Source: Candidatus Binatia bacterium (lineage in GTDB: Bacteria; Desulfobacterota; Binatia; UBA9968; JAJDTQ01). Taken from it: a stretch of 54,815 nt of DNA. A program made the translations under genes and the position numbers. Under the pieces are notes generated by a model. The model saw only the letters and a program-made list of their open reading frames with translations. It ran no database searches and was not told where the DNA came from. Numbering within the stretch: the first letter of the stretch is position 1; every line of letters starts with the position of its first letter. Shown piece after piece: positions 7,869-16,105 of this stretch. The DNA lies in assembly GCA_022824205.1 (NCBI GenBank), contig JAJEAI010000093.1, positions 1 to 54,815 on the forward strand. Reading direction: 5' to 3'.

Positions 7869-9029
7869 ATGGAACTCGCACGGGAACGTCATCTCCGGCG
7901 TGTCGACCTGCTGTTGGAAGAGTTCCCGGTGGTCGCGCTGCTCGGCGCCCGCCAAGTGGGCAAGTCCACGCTGGCGCGGCAACTCGTCGAATCGCGTGAA
8001 GGGCCGTCGGCGTGGTTCGACCTGGAGAACCCCGTCGACCTCACTCGCTTGGCCGATCCGGGGCTGGAGTTGCGCCCCTTGCGCGGCCTTGTGGTCCTCG
8101 ACGAGATCCAGCGGTTGCCGGAAGTGTTTCCCCTTCTGCGCGTGCTGGCGGACCGGCCCCGAACCCCGGCGCATTTCCTCGTGCTGGGGAGCGCCTCGCC
8201 CGCACTGCTCCGCCAGACCTCCGAGACCCTCGCCGGCCGGGTGGCCTTCCACGAGCTGGACGGATTCGGACTCGACGAGGTGGACGACCTGGAACGACTG
8301 TGGCTGCGCGGCGGGTTCCCGCGTTCGTATCTTGCGTCCACCGCTCCCGCGAGCCGCCGTTGGCGTGACGGCTTCATCCGGACTTTCCTGGCCCGGGACG
8401 TGCCGGAGTTCGGCAGTCTGGTCCCGTCGACCACGCTGCACCGTTTCTGGACGATGCTGGCGCACTGGCACGGCCGGTTGTGGAACGGCGCGGAGCTGGG
8501 CCGCGCCTTCGGCGTGTCCCACACCACGGTCCGGCGCTACCTGGACCTCCTCACCTCCGTGTTCATGGTCCGGCAGTTGCAACCCTGGCATGAAAACATC
8601 GCCAAGCGCCAAGTGCGCTCGCCCAAGGTGTTCATCAACGACTCCGGTCTGCTTCACGCGTTGCTGGGCCTGACGACGCGCGAAGACGTGGTCTCCCACC
8701 CTGTTGTCGGACCGTCGTGGGAGGGATTCGTGGTCCAACAGGTCATTCACCTGCTGGGCGCCCGTCCCGAGCAGTGCTACCACTGGTCGACCCACGCCGG
8801 CGCGGAACTCGACTTGCTGATATCGGCCGGCAACCGGCGTTACGGCTTCGAAGTCAAGCGGGCCGAAGCGCCCCGGGTGACGGCGTCTATGCGCATCGCC
8901 TTCGAGACGCTGGGCCTTGAACGGCTGGACGTCGTGCACGCCGGCACACATGGCTACCTGATGGCACCCGGCATCAGAGCGCTTCCGGCGGCGGACCTCA
9001 ACGCGACACTCCATCCCTTGCCGGAATGA
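7869..9029 (+). CDS. AAA_14/DUF4143 ATPase
   Basis: This 386-aa protein has an N-terminal AAA ATPase domain with Walker A GARQVGKS (26-33) and Walker B VVLDEIQR. A DUF4143 C-terminal domain carries a nuclease-like fold (AELDLLI...GFEVKRAE, a PD-(D/E)xK-like arrangement). Proteins of this family are abundant, mobile-like and of unresolved function; many sit as single genes near toxin-antitoxin loci. It stands alone here between rnhA and a YchF-like gene. A second, distant member lies at 28092-29444. Confidence 0.88.
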   Translation: MELARERHLRRVDLLLEEFPVVALLGARQVGKSTLARQLVESREGPSAWFDLENPVDLTRLADPGLELRPLRGLVVLDEIQRLPEVFPLLRVLADRPRTPAHFLVLGSASPALLRQTSETLAGRVAFHELDGFGLDEVDDLERLWLRGGFPRSYLASTAPASRRWRDGFIRTFLARDVPEFGSLVPSTTLHRFWTMLAHWHGRLWNGAELGRAFGVSHTTVRRYLDLLTSVFMVRQLQPWHENIAKRQVRSPKVFINDSGLLHALLGLTTREDVVSHPVVGPSWEGFVVQQVIHLLGARPEQCYHWSTHAGAELDLLISAGNRRYGFEVKRAEAPRVTASMRIAFETLGLERLDVVHAGTHGYLMAPGIRALPAADLNATLHPLPE

Positions 9030-9118
9030 AGTCTCCGTGAAGACCGCACGGTTACGAAGCGAATGAGCGCGGGCGCCTCTTGCTATGAATAATTCCCCCC
9101 GGTGCTAAATTGGAGTCC

Positions 9119-10177
9119 ATGAAAGTCGGACTCACAGGATTCTCCCGAGCGGGCAAGACCACCCTCTACAACGCCCTGACGGGCCTCAGTGCCGCGGTGG
9201 GCGGCTTCGAGACGCGCCACGAGGCGGCCATGGCCGTGGTCAAGGTTCCGGACCCTCGCGTGGACGCGCTGAGCGATATCGTCCATCCCAAGGACAAGAA
9301 GTACGCGGAGGTCACCTTCCTGGACTTTCCGCCGTCGCAGGAACGGAAGGCGGCGCTGGAAAACCAGTCCCTGGTGCAACTGCGCGAGGTGGACGCCATG
9401 GTCCAGGTGGTCCGGGCCTTCGACGACCCGCTTGCCGACGAGCCGCCCGCGCCCGTGCGGGACCTCGGCGCCTTTCAGGCCGAGCTGATACTGGCCGATC
9501 TCGCCGTCATCGAGAAGCGCCTCGAGCGGATCCGGAAGGAAGCCGTGAAGGCCCGGGAGCGGGAGATGGAGAAGGACCTTCTGACCCGCTGCCTGGGCAC
9601 GCTGGAGGAGGAGCGTCCGCTCCGCGGTCTCGATTTCCTGCCGGAGGAACGGACCCTGCTTTCCGGTTTCGCCTTCCTGAGCGAGAAACCGCTGCTGGTG
9701 GTCTACAATTCCGACGAGGCGGCGCTCCAGGAACCCCTGCCCGCGGACGTCTCGGAGTACGCTCAAGGCGAGGACCTGACCGTGGTGCCGGTCTGCGGCA
9801 AGATCGAGATGGAGATCGCCCAGCTCGACCCCGGCGAGCGCGCGGAGTTCCTGGCGGAACTGGGGCTCTCCGAGACCGCCCGGGACCGCTTCATCCGCCA
9901 CGCCTACGACCACCTGCGTCTCATGAGCTTCTTCACCGCCGGTCCCATGGAGGTGCGCGCCTGGACCATTGCCCGTGAGACCGCCGCGGTCCACGCCGCC
10001 GGCAAGATCCACTCCGACATCGAGCGCGGCTTCATCCGCGCGGAAGTCATCTCCTACGACGACTACATCGAGCACCAAGGCGAATCCGGCTGCCGCTCCG
10101 CCGGCAAGCTGCGCCTCGAAGGCAAGGAATACCGCGTGCAGGACGGCGACGTCATGCACATCCGGTTCAACGTGTGA
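9119..10177 (+). CDS. YchF/OLA1-like GTP/ATP-binding protein
   Basis: This 352-aa P-loop NTPase resembles YchF, a ribosome-associated ATPase. The P-loop reads GFSRAGKTT (7-15), where YchF has NVGKST. The specificity motif has the YchF form NxxE (NSDE) instead of NKxD. The C-terminal TGS-like domain (DUF933) is recognisable by its ending EYRVQDGDVMHIRFNV and by the FFTAGP segment. The ATG at 9119, four nucleotides after GGAG, was preferred to the upstream TTG at 9110. The diverged P-loop suggests a YchF-like paralogue, not the housekeeping copy. Confidence 0.82.
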   Translation: MKVGLTGFSRAGKTTLYNALTGLSAAVGGFETRHEAAMAVVKVPDPRVDALSDIVHPKDKKYAEVTFLDFPPSQERKAALENQSLVQLREVDAMVQVVRAFDDPLADEPPAPVRDLGAFQAELILADLAVIEKRLERIRKEAVKAREREMEKDLLTRCLGTLEEERPLRGLDFLPEERTLLSGFAFLSEKPLLVVYNSDEAALQEPLPADVSEYAQGEDLTVVPVCGKIEMEIAQLDPGERAEFLAELGLSETARDRFIRHAYDHLRLMSFFTAGPMEVRAWTIARETAAVHAAGKIHSDIERGFIRAEVISYDDYIEHQGESGCRSAGKLRLEGKEYRVQDGDVMHIRFNV

Positions 10178-10246
10178 GGAGGATCACGAGCGGCGCCAGA
10201 GCCGCAACGGAGCATGCTCCGCGATCCTCAACACGGAGGTCCCCGA

Positions 10247-10621
10247 ATGAAGCAGTATACGGTGTTCCAGCACCCCACGTCCGGCTATGAGGCCGTCAAA
10301 AACGGCTGGAGCTGGCCGGCGTTCCTCTTCACCTGGATCTGGGCGTTCGTCAAAAGACTCTTCCTGATCGGCTGGCTTGTGCTGTTGCTCGTGATGGCCT
10401 TGAGCTCGGTCCCGAGCCCGGAGGTCTGGCTGGTCGGCAACCTGATCGTTTCCATTGCGATGGGCGCGAAAGGAAATGAACTACGGGTCAAACGGCTCCG
10501 CGCTTCCGGATATGAAGAGGTGGCCACCGTGGAGGCAAGGACGCCCGACGAGGCGGTGGCGGCGCATATCGCTTCACAGGGGACCGAGAACCCGCTCCCC
10601 CCGGAAGGCATTGCAAGGTAG
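10247..10621 (+). CDS. DUF2628 small membrane protein
   Basis: This 124-aa protein matches the DUF2628 family in its opening KQYTVFQHP and in NGWSWPAFLFTWIWAFVKR. Two or three hydrophobic segments follow between about residues 20 and 75, with a soluble tail. It probably sits in the inner membrane; no activity is known for the family. The ATG is preceded by ACGGAGGT with good spacing, 69 bp after the YchF-like gene, so cotranscription is likely. Confidence 0.8.
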   Translation: MKQYTVFQHPTSGYEAVKNGWSWPAFLFTWIWAFVKRLFLIGWLVLLLVMALSSVPSPEVWLVGNLIVSIAMGAKGNELRVKRLRASGYEEVATVEARTPDEAVAAHIASQGTENPLPPEGIAR

Positions 10622-10652
10622 TCGCCACCGAAGGGTTGAATCCACACTTCCC

Positions 10653-11441
10653 CTACAGCACACCATCAAAATAGCGTGCGGCGAAATCGACCAGATTACG
10701 CATCGGAAACAACATGGATGGGGCATCGCCAATCTTGCCTCGTCGCACTTCTCCTTCAGCGACGTATTCTTGTCCGACAACAGGAAAATGGGCACCGTTG
10801 TCGTCCGCAACATTCGGCACTTCCGTCCACACCCGTTGTCCGTTGTCCACCACCGGGAATCGCAGAGTCTTGACCCTTCGCCTGTCGACCAGCGACTCGG
10901 CGAAGTGCAATGCAGTGCACCGATTGAAACCCACTCCGAGAAGCAATATTCGGCAATTCAGGTTGTAGAGCTTCTCGAACGGTCCGCCCGGACCTTCGGA
11001 AAATGCCAGGGGATGTTCGCTGACAATTGTGGACGCGGCAACGCCGCGGGCACAGACAGACTCCACCGGGTGATCGCTTCGCAGGGTGTTCGGCCAGGTG
11101 CGGAAACTTTCGCATATGGCGCCCAGAGTGGTAGGGGTCGTCCGGGCATCGAAAACCGGAAGATGCTCTCGTACGTCCGCCAACCAGGCCTCAGGCAGTC
11201 GAGGACTCGACCAGTTCGCAGGGTCCGTCCCAAGAGGCGTCGCGGCCGGCATGACCAACGTACCGCCTTCACCGAGCACGGACAGGAGTGCACGCACCAC
11301 GGTCGGAGCGCCACCGACAACCCAGCCGATCGAACTCAACGAGGAGTGGACCATCAACGTCATCCCGTGTGTGACGCCGATGGTCGCGAAATCCTCTTCG
11401 AGACCGGCTTCCGTCTTGGGCTGCCCTTCGAAGGACCTCAT
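10653..11441 (-). CDS. AAC(3)-fold (Antibiotic_NAT) N-acetyltransferase
   Basis: This 262-aa acyltransferase of the aminoglycoside 3-N-acetyltransferase fold would use acetyl-CoA to acetylate an amine. HSSLSSIGWVVGGAPTVVRA (about residues 33-52) is the family's CoA/substrate segment; HPVESVCARG and LLLGVGFNRCTALHFAE are further landmarks. The ATG after GGAGGTGACGACG was chosen over the GTG 15 bp upstream. It is the last gene of the TRAP operon, beginning 18 bp after dctM ends. Members of this fold have varied substrates, so an antibiotic-resistance role is not implied. Confidence 0.85.
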   Translation of the reverse strand: MRSFEGQPKTEAGLEEDFATIGVTHGMTLMVHSSLSSIGWVVGGAPTVVRALLSVLGEGGTLVMPAATPLGTDPANWSSPRLPEAWLADVREHLPVFDARTTPTTLGAICESFRTWPNTLRSDHPVESVCARGVAASTIVSEHPLAFSEGPGGPFEKLYNLNCRILLLGVGFNRCTALHFAESLVDRRRVKTLRFPVVDNGQRVWTEVPNVADDNGAHFPVVGQEYVAEGEVRRGKIGDAPSMLFPMRNLVDFAARYFDGVL

Positions 11442-11459
11442 CGTCGTCACCTCCACGAC

Positions 11460-12764
11460 TCACCGGATCATCGTATTCGGCAGGAACAGCGCGATCTCGG
11501 GGAACGCCACCAGGATGGCCAGGCAGACGGCCATGGCGATCCAGAACGGGAAGATGCCGGCGAAGATCCGGCTCATGGGGACGTCTTCGGCGATGCCCTT
11601 GACGACGAAGACGTTGACGCCCACCGGCGGGCTGATGAGGCCCATCTCCAGCACGATGACCATGACCACGCCGAACCAGATGGGGTCGTAGCCCAGGGTG
11701 AGGATGATGGGGTGCACGATGGGGAGGGTGAGCACCAGCATGGCGAAACCTTCCAGGAACATGCCCAGCACGATGTAGGCGGCCAGCAGGATGCCGAGCA
11801 CCGCCAGCCGTGGCAGCTCCATGCCCACCAGCAGCTCGGCGAGGTCGCTGGGGATGTGGGTCAGCGCCAGGAACGGGTTGAAGATGTGGGCGCCCACCAG
11901 GATGAGGAAGACCAGGGCCGTGGTGCGGACGCTCTCCAGGGCCAGGGACGACAGCGAGGACACCGTCAGGCGGCCGCGCACCAGCGCCAACAGCATTGCC
12001 AGGAAGGCGCCCACGCCGGCGGCCTCGGTGGGGGTGAACAGGCCCGCGTAGATGCCGCCGATGGTGACCACCACCACGCCGATCATGGCGCTGGCCTGGC
12101 GGAACGCGCGGATGCGGTCCATGACGCTGGAGGCCGGCCCGGGTGGCCCCAGGTCCGGGTTGATGCGGGTCTGGATGAAGATGGACAGGATGAACAGCGC
12201 GGTCAGCAGCAGCCCCGGGAAGAACCCGGCCAGGAACAGGCGGCCGATGGACTCCTCGGTGAGGATGGCGTAGATCACGAACCCCGTGCTCGGCGGGATG
12301 AGGATGCCCAGGGTGCCGCCGGCGGCGATGGCGCCGGTGGACAGGCGCGAATCGTAGCGGTAGGTGCGCATCTCGGGCAGCGCCACCTTGCCCATGGTCA
12401 CGGCCGCGGCCACCGAAGAGCCGGAGAGCGCGGCGAACCCCGCACAGGCGGCGATGGTGGCGGAGGCCAGCCCGCCGCGCCAGTGGCCGAACCAGGCGTA
12501 GGCCGCGGCGTAGAGGTCGCGGCTCATGCCGGAGACCGTGGCGAAGTTCCCCATCAGCACGAACAGCGGGATGACGATGAGCTCGTAGTTGGTGGAGATG
12601 ACGAAGGGCTCGCTGCCGAGAACCGCCAGGGCCGGCCCCCAGCCGTTCAGGACGCCGAACCCCAGCACGCCCACGAGCATCATGGCGATGCCCACGGGCA
12701 TCCTGAGCGCCAGGAGCACGAACAGGCCCGCCAAACCCAGAAGACCGGCGGCGGTGGGACTCAT
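11460..12764 (-). CDS. dctM: TRAP transporter large permease (DctM)
   Basis: This 434-aa inner-membrane protein forms the ion-coupled transport channel of a tripartite ATP-independent periplasmic transporter. About 12 hydrophobic segments are visible. ALSGSSVAAAVTMGKVALPEM and GTLGILIPPSTGFVIYA are the characteristic hairpin motifs, and ISPPVGVNVFVVKG marks the C-terminal repeat. Its ATG overlaps the dctQ stop by 4 bp. Confidence 0.94.
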   Translation of the reverse strand: MSPTAAGLLGLAGLFVLLALRMPVGIAMMLVGVLGFGVLNGWGPALAVLGSEPFVISTNYELIVIPLFVLMGNFATVSGMSRDLYAAAYAWFGHWRGGLASATIAACAGFAALSGSSVAAAVTMGKVALPEMRTYRYDSRLSTGAIAAGGTLGILIPPSTGFVIYAILTEESIGRLFLAGFFPGLLLTALFILSIFIQTRINPDLGPPGPASSVMDRIRAFRQASAMIGVVVVTIGGIYAGLFTPTEAAGVGAFLAMLLALVRGRLTVSSLSSLALESVRTTALVFLILVGAHIFNPFLALTHIPSDLAELLVGMELPRLAVLGILLAAYIVLGMFLEGFAMLVLTLPIVHPIILTLGYDPIWFGVVMVIVLEMGLISPPVGVNVFVVKGIAEDVPMSRIFAGIFPFWIAMAVCLAILVAFPEIALFLPNTMIR

Positions 12765-13288
12765 TCAGCCTTCTCTTGCGGAGCCTCGGGAGCCCGGAAG
12801 ATACCGGCGGCGGCCTGGAGCAGCAGCACCAGGGCGAACAGAAGCCAGCCGAAGCTCATCAGGAACACGAAAGGATGGTGCGGGATCTCCACGAGGTTGC
12901 TGGCCTCGCCGTACTCCAGGGCGTCGAACCCCTGCCCCATGGCCTGCCACGCGACCACGGCGAAGAGCGCCGCGCCCAGGAGCCGCATGAGCGTGTCGGT
13001 GTAGCGCAGCCGGCTCTCCCCCACCACCGTGCTGATGAGGTCCACGGCCACGTGGCCGCCGGTCCAGCCGCAATAGGGTATCCCCAGGAACACCACCACC
13101 GCCAGACTCAATTCGGAAATGTCCTGCGCGCCCAGGATGGGCGCGTTGAAGACGTAGCGCATCACCACCGCCACCACTGTCAGCAGCATCAGCCAAAGCA
13201 ACGCGGCCCCGGCCGCGTAGGCCAGGAACCGGGTGGTCCAGTCGGCCGCCCCGGTCCCCGGCAACGCGGCGCGCGATTCTTCACTCAT
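12761..13288 (-). CDS. dctQ: TRAP transporter small permease (DctQ)
   Basis: This 175-aa protein has four predicted membrane segments (about 20-42, 58-78, 95-115 and 138-160). It should be the scaffold subunit partnering DctM. The segment VVVFLGIPYCGWTGGHVAVD is typical of DctQ. It lies 26 bp downstream of dctP and overlaps dctM by four bases. Confidence 0.9.
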   Translation of the reverse strand: MSEESRAALPGTGAADWTTRFLAYAAGAALLWLMLLTVVAVVMRYVFNAPILGAQDISELSLAVVVFLGIPYCGWTGGHVAVDLISTVVGESRLRYTDTLMRLLGAALFAVVAWQAMGQGFDALEYGEASNLVEIPHHPFVFLMSFGWLLFALVLLLQAAAGIFRAPEAPQEKAE

Positions 13289-13314
13289 GGATTACGCGAA
13301 GCCCGACAGCCGGC

Positions 13315-14328
13315 CTATCCGCCCATGGCCGCGAGGATCTTCTCGGCGTCGATGCCCTTGGCCTTGAGGTCCTTGACGGTCTTGGCGCGCACTCCGCTCA
13401 GGGCTTCGCGGAAGCGTTTGTCCTCGGCGTCCGAGAGCGTGATGACCTCGCCCCGGCCGCTCTTCTTCTCGCCCGCCAGGGAGCCGGCGCCGGCCTTCTT
13501 GTAGATGCCCGCAGCCTTGACGCTCAGGGCCTCGCCCGAGGTCTCGTCGACGATCTTCTTGTGCTCCGCCGAGAGGCCGTCGTAGGCCTTCTTGTTCATC
13601 ACCAGGAAGAACGCCGTGTTGGCGAACGGCCCGACGGTGTAGTACTTCGCCACCTCGCCGATCTTGAAGCTCCGGATCACGCTGGGCGCCACCATGAGCC
13701 CGTCCACCACACCGGTCTTGAGGGCGTTGTACATGCGCGTCACCGGCATGGCCACGGGGGTCGCTCCCAGCGCCGAGATGATGTCGCCCTGGAGCTTGGA
13801 CGGCGTGCGGATCTTCATGCCCTTGACGTCGTCCAGGGTCCGCACCGCCTTGTTGCGGGTCATGATGACCGCCTTGTCGTTGACCCAAAGCGCCAGGACC
13901 TTGGTCCTCGTGTACTCCCCCTGGATGGCGCCGATGGCCTTCCACAGCATCTTGGTGGCCGCCACCGCGTCCGGCGCGAGACCCGGCAGCTCGACCAGGA
14001 GGGTCCTCGGAAACAGCGGCGAGCTGTACCCCTGCAGGCCGAAGGTGATGTCCGCGATACCGTCCGCCGCGCGCTTGTACTGAGCCACCGGCCCCTTGCC
14101 CAGCTCACCGCCGGGATAGATCCGCACGGTCAGCGAGCCGTTGCTGCGCTTGGCCACCTCTTCACCCCATGGGCGCATCACCAGCCGGTCCATGGGATGC
14201 TTGGGCGAAGTGAAGTGGGCGAGCTTGAGCTCCGCCGCCTGCACCGACGCGGCCGCCGCCAGGAGCAGGCCGCCAGCCACTGATACGATCGCCAGGTTCC
14301 GGAGACAGGCTTTGAGAAATAAGGACAT
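13315..14328 (-). CDS. dctP: TRAP transporter periplasmic solute-binding protein (DctP)
   Basis: This 337-aa protein begins with a signal peptide ending near SVQAAELKLAH. The mature protein has the DctP fold, with RIYPGGELGKG and the central MKIRTPSKLQGDIISALGA, whose arginine normally binds the ligand carboxylate. It should deliver an organic acid to DctQ-DctM. The start has AAGGAG eight nucleotides upstream. Ligand identity cannot be read from the sequence; the acetyltransferase at the end of the operon may hint at an amine-containing ligand. Confidence 0.92.
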   Translation of the reverse strand: MSLFLKACLRNLAIVSVAGGLLLAAAASVQAAELKLAHFTSPKHPMDRLVMRPWGEEVAKRSNGSLTVRIYPGGELGKGPVAQYKRAADGIADITFGLQGYSSPLFPRTLLVELPGLAPDAVAATKMLWKAIGAIQGEYTRTKVLALWVNDKAVIMTRNKAVRTLDDVKGMKIRTPSKLQGDIISALGATPVAMPVTRMYNALKTGVVDGLMVAPSVIRSFKIGEVAKYYTVGPFANTAFFLVMNKKAYDGLSAEHKKIVDETSGEALSVKAAGIYKKAGAGSLAGEKKSGRGEVITLSDAEDKRFREALSGVRAKTVKDLKAKGIDAEKILAAMGG

Positions 14329-14498
14329 GGTCCGTTCTCCTTTCGCAATGTGCATGGTCACAAGGGGACGCAGACTAGCCGAAGAGGCGGATGAGTGTCA
14401 AACGAGGGGCGCCCTCCCCTCGAATCGTCATTGATATGAAAATAAAATCTTGTCCAATGATTTCTGGTAGTTACGGAATCCCGCTACACTCCAACGAG

Positions 14499-14594
14499 TC
14501 ATTCCCGCGGAAGCGGGAATCCAGGCGGGGTGGGGTCGGGCAATGAGGCCGCCACACCCCCCACCCCTGGATTCCCGCTTCCGCGGGAATGACG
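14499..14594. repeat. 96-bp MITE-like inverted-repeat element
   Basis: Arms at 14499-14523 and 14570-14594 are exact inverted copies (GTCATTCCCGCGGAAGCGGG and on) enclosing 46 bp of GC-rich sequence that can itself fold (CCAGGCGGGG / CCCCACCCCTGG). It is the same family as at 4211-4322. The preceding stretch, 14430-14480, is unusually AT-rich (AAAATAAAATC) and could hold promoters for the divergent dctP and ampG-like genes. Confidence 0.85.
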
Positions 14595-14684
14595 ATTCGG
14601 GGGTTTGCCTCGATTCTGTTCCGGTGCCGCGTCGGTTATATTCAAGTCCACAGGACAGCCGAGACTCACCACCGAAGGAGCCCC

Positions 14685-16103
14685 ATGCTGAAGATCATCG
14701 ACTCGCTGGCGGTGTACTGGGAGCGGCGCATGGCGCGCATCTTCCTCCTGGGGATCATCAGCGGGTTCCCCTGGGTGCTCATCGGCAGCAGCCTCACCCT
14801 GTGGCTCAAGGAGGACGGCCTCAGCCGCACCACCATCGGCTTTGCCGGGCTGATCTTCGGCGTCTACGCCATCAACTTCCTCTGGGCGCCGCTCATCGAC
14901 CGCATCCGCATCCCCTGGCTCACCGGCAGGCTCGGCCACCGGCGCGCCTGGATCCTCACGCTGCAGGCCGTGATCGTGGCGTCCCTGGCGCTCTGGAGCT
15001 TCGCCGACCCCTCCGCGAACCTCGGCTGGGTGGTGGGCATCGGCCTCACCATCGCCATCGCGTCCGCCACCCAGGACATCGCCGTGGACGCGTTGCGCAT
15101 CGAGCAGGTGGGCACGTCGGAGGGCGAAGCCATGGCCGCCGGCGCCGCCACCGCGGTGGTGGGCTGGTGGACGGGGTACAAGCTCGGCGGCATCATCGCG
15201 CTGGAGACCGCCACGACCTTCCAGAACGCCGGGGTGGAGGACTACTGGCAATCCACCTTCCTCGTGCTCGGCGCGGTGGTGATCCTCACCAACATCGGTC
15301 TGCTGTTCGTGCACGAGCAGGGCACGGCGGAACGCATCTCGTCGCAGGAAGCGGAGGACGACCGGATCGCCTCCACCCTCGGGGTGTCCGGCCCGATGGG
15401 CCGTGCCGCGGCGTGGCTCGGCGGCACGGTGGTGAGCCCGCTCATGAGCTTCTTCCGGCGCAACGGCTTCGCCATCGCCCTCACCGTGCTCGGGTTCATC
15501 TTCCTGTTCAAGATCGGCGAGGCCTTCATGGGGCGCATGTCGATCCTCTTCTACCGGGAGATCGGCTTCTCCAAGTCCGAGATCGCGCTCTACTCCAAAG
15601 GCCTCGGCTGGGTCACCACGGTAGGCTTCACCGTGCTGGGCGGGTTCTTCGCCATCCGCATGGGCCTCATACGGGCCATGTTCCTGTCCGGCATCGCCAT
15701 GGCCGCCACCAACCTTCTCTTCGCCGTGCTGTTCTGGGTGGGGAAGTCCGAGGCCCTGTTCGCCACCGCCGTGGTGGTGGACGACCTTACCAGCGCATTC
15801 GCCACGGTCACCTTCGTGGCCTTCATCTCCATGCTGGTGGACCGCACCTACACCGCCACCCAGTACGCCCTGATGGCCTCCATCGGCACCGCCGGACGCA
15901 CCCTCTTGGCCGGCGCCTCCGGCGCCCTGGTGGACTGGCTGGAGGGCGACTGGGCCACCTTCTTCGTCATCACCACGCTGATGGTGATCCCGTCGCTCAT
16001 CTGCCTGTGGGCCATTCGGGGGAAGCTCCGGGACATGCTGGCGGGGGCGCAGGTGAGGTTGTTGGGACGGCACGTGGAGGAGGAAGCGGAAGGGACGGGC
16101 TGA
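14685..16103 (+). CDS. AmpG-like MFS permease
   Basis: This 472-aa major facilitator of the AmpG/PAT family has about 12 membrane segments. The N-terminal LLGIISGFPWVLIGSSLTLW and the intracellular loop LAPLIDRI-like sequence (WAPLIDRIRI) are typical. AmpG homologues import anhydromuropeptides for wall recycling; related members carry acetyl-CoA or siderophores. AAGGAG lies four bases before the start. It converges on typA with only 2 bp between stop codons. Confidence 0.82.
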   Translation: MLKIIDSLAVYWERRMARIFLLGIISGFPWVLIGSSLTLWLKEDGLSRTTIGFAGLIFGVYAINFLWAPLIDRIRIPWLTGRLGHRRAWILTLQAVIVASLALWSFADPSANLGWVVGIGLTIAIASATQDIAVDALRIEQVGTSEGEAMAAGAATAVVGWWTGYKLGGIIALETATTFQNAGVEDYWQSTFLVLGAVVILTNIGLLFVHEQGTAERISSQEAEDDRIASTLGVSGPMGRAAAWLGGTVVSPLMSFFRRNGFAIALTVLGFIFLFKIGEAFMGRMSILFYREIGFSKSEIALYSKGLGWVTTVGFTVLGGFFAIRMGLIRAMFLSGIAMAATNLLFAVLFWVGKSEALFATAVVVDDLTSAFATVTFVAFISMLVDRTYTATQYALMASIGTAGRTLLAGASGALVDWLEGDWATFFVITTLMVIPSLICLWAIRGKLRDMLAGAQVRLLGRHVEEEAEGTG

Positions 16104-16105
16104 AG

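Noticed and set aside
10653..11441. Aminoglycoside resistance gene
   Set aside because: Family fold is clear but the gene is embedded in a TRAP operon; specificity for aminoglycosides cannot be claimed.
10455..13004. 849-codon plus-strand frame across the TRAP operon
   Set aside because: Antisense shadow of dctM, dctQ and the acetyltransferase; composition is histidine/glutamine-rich repeats without any domain.
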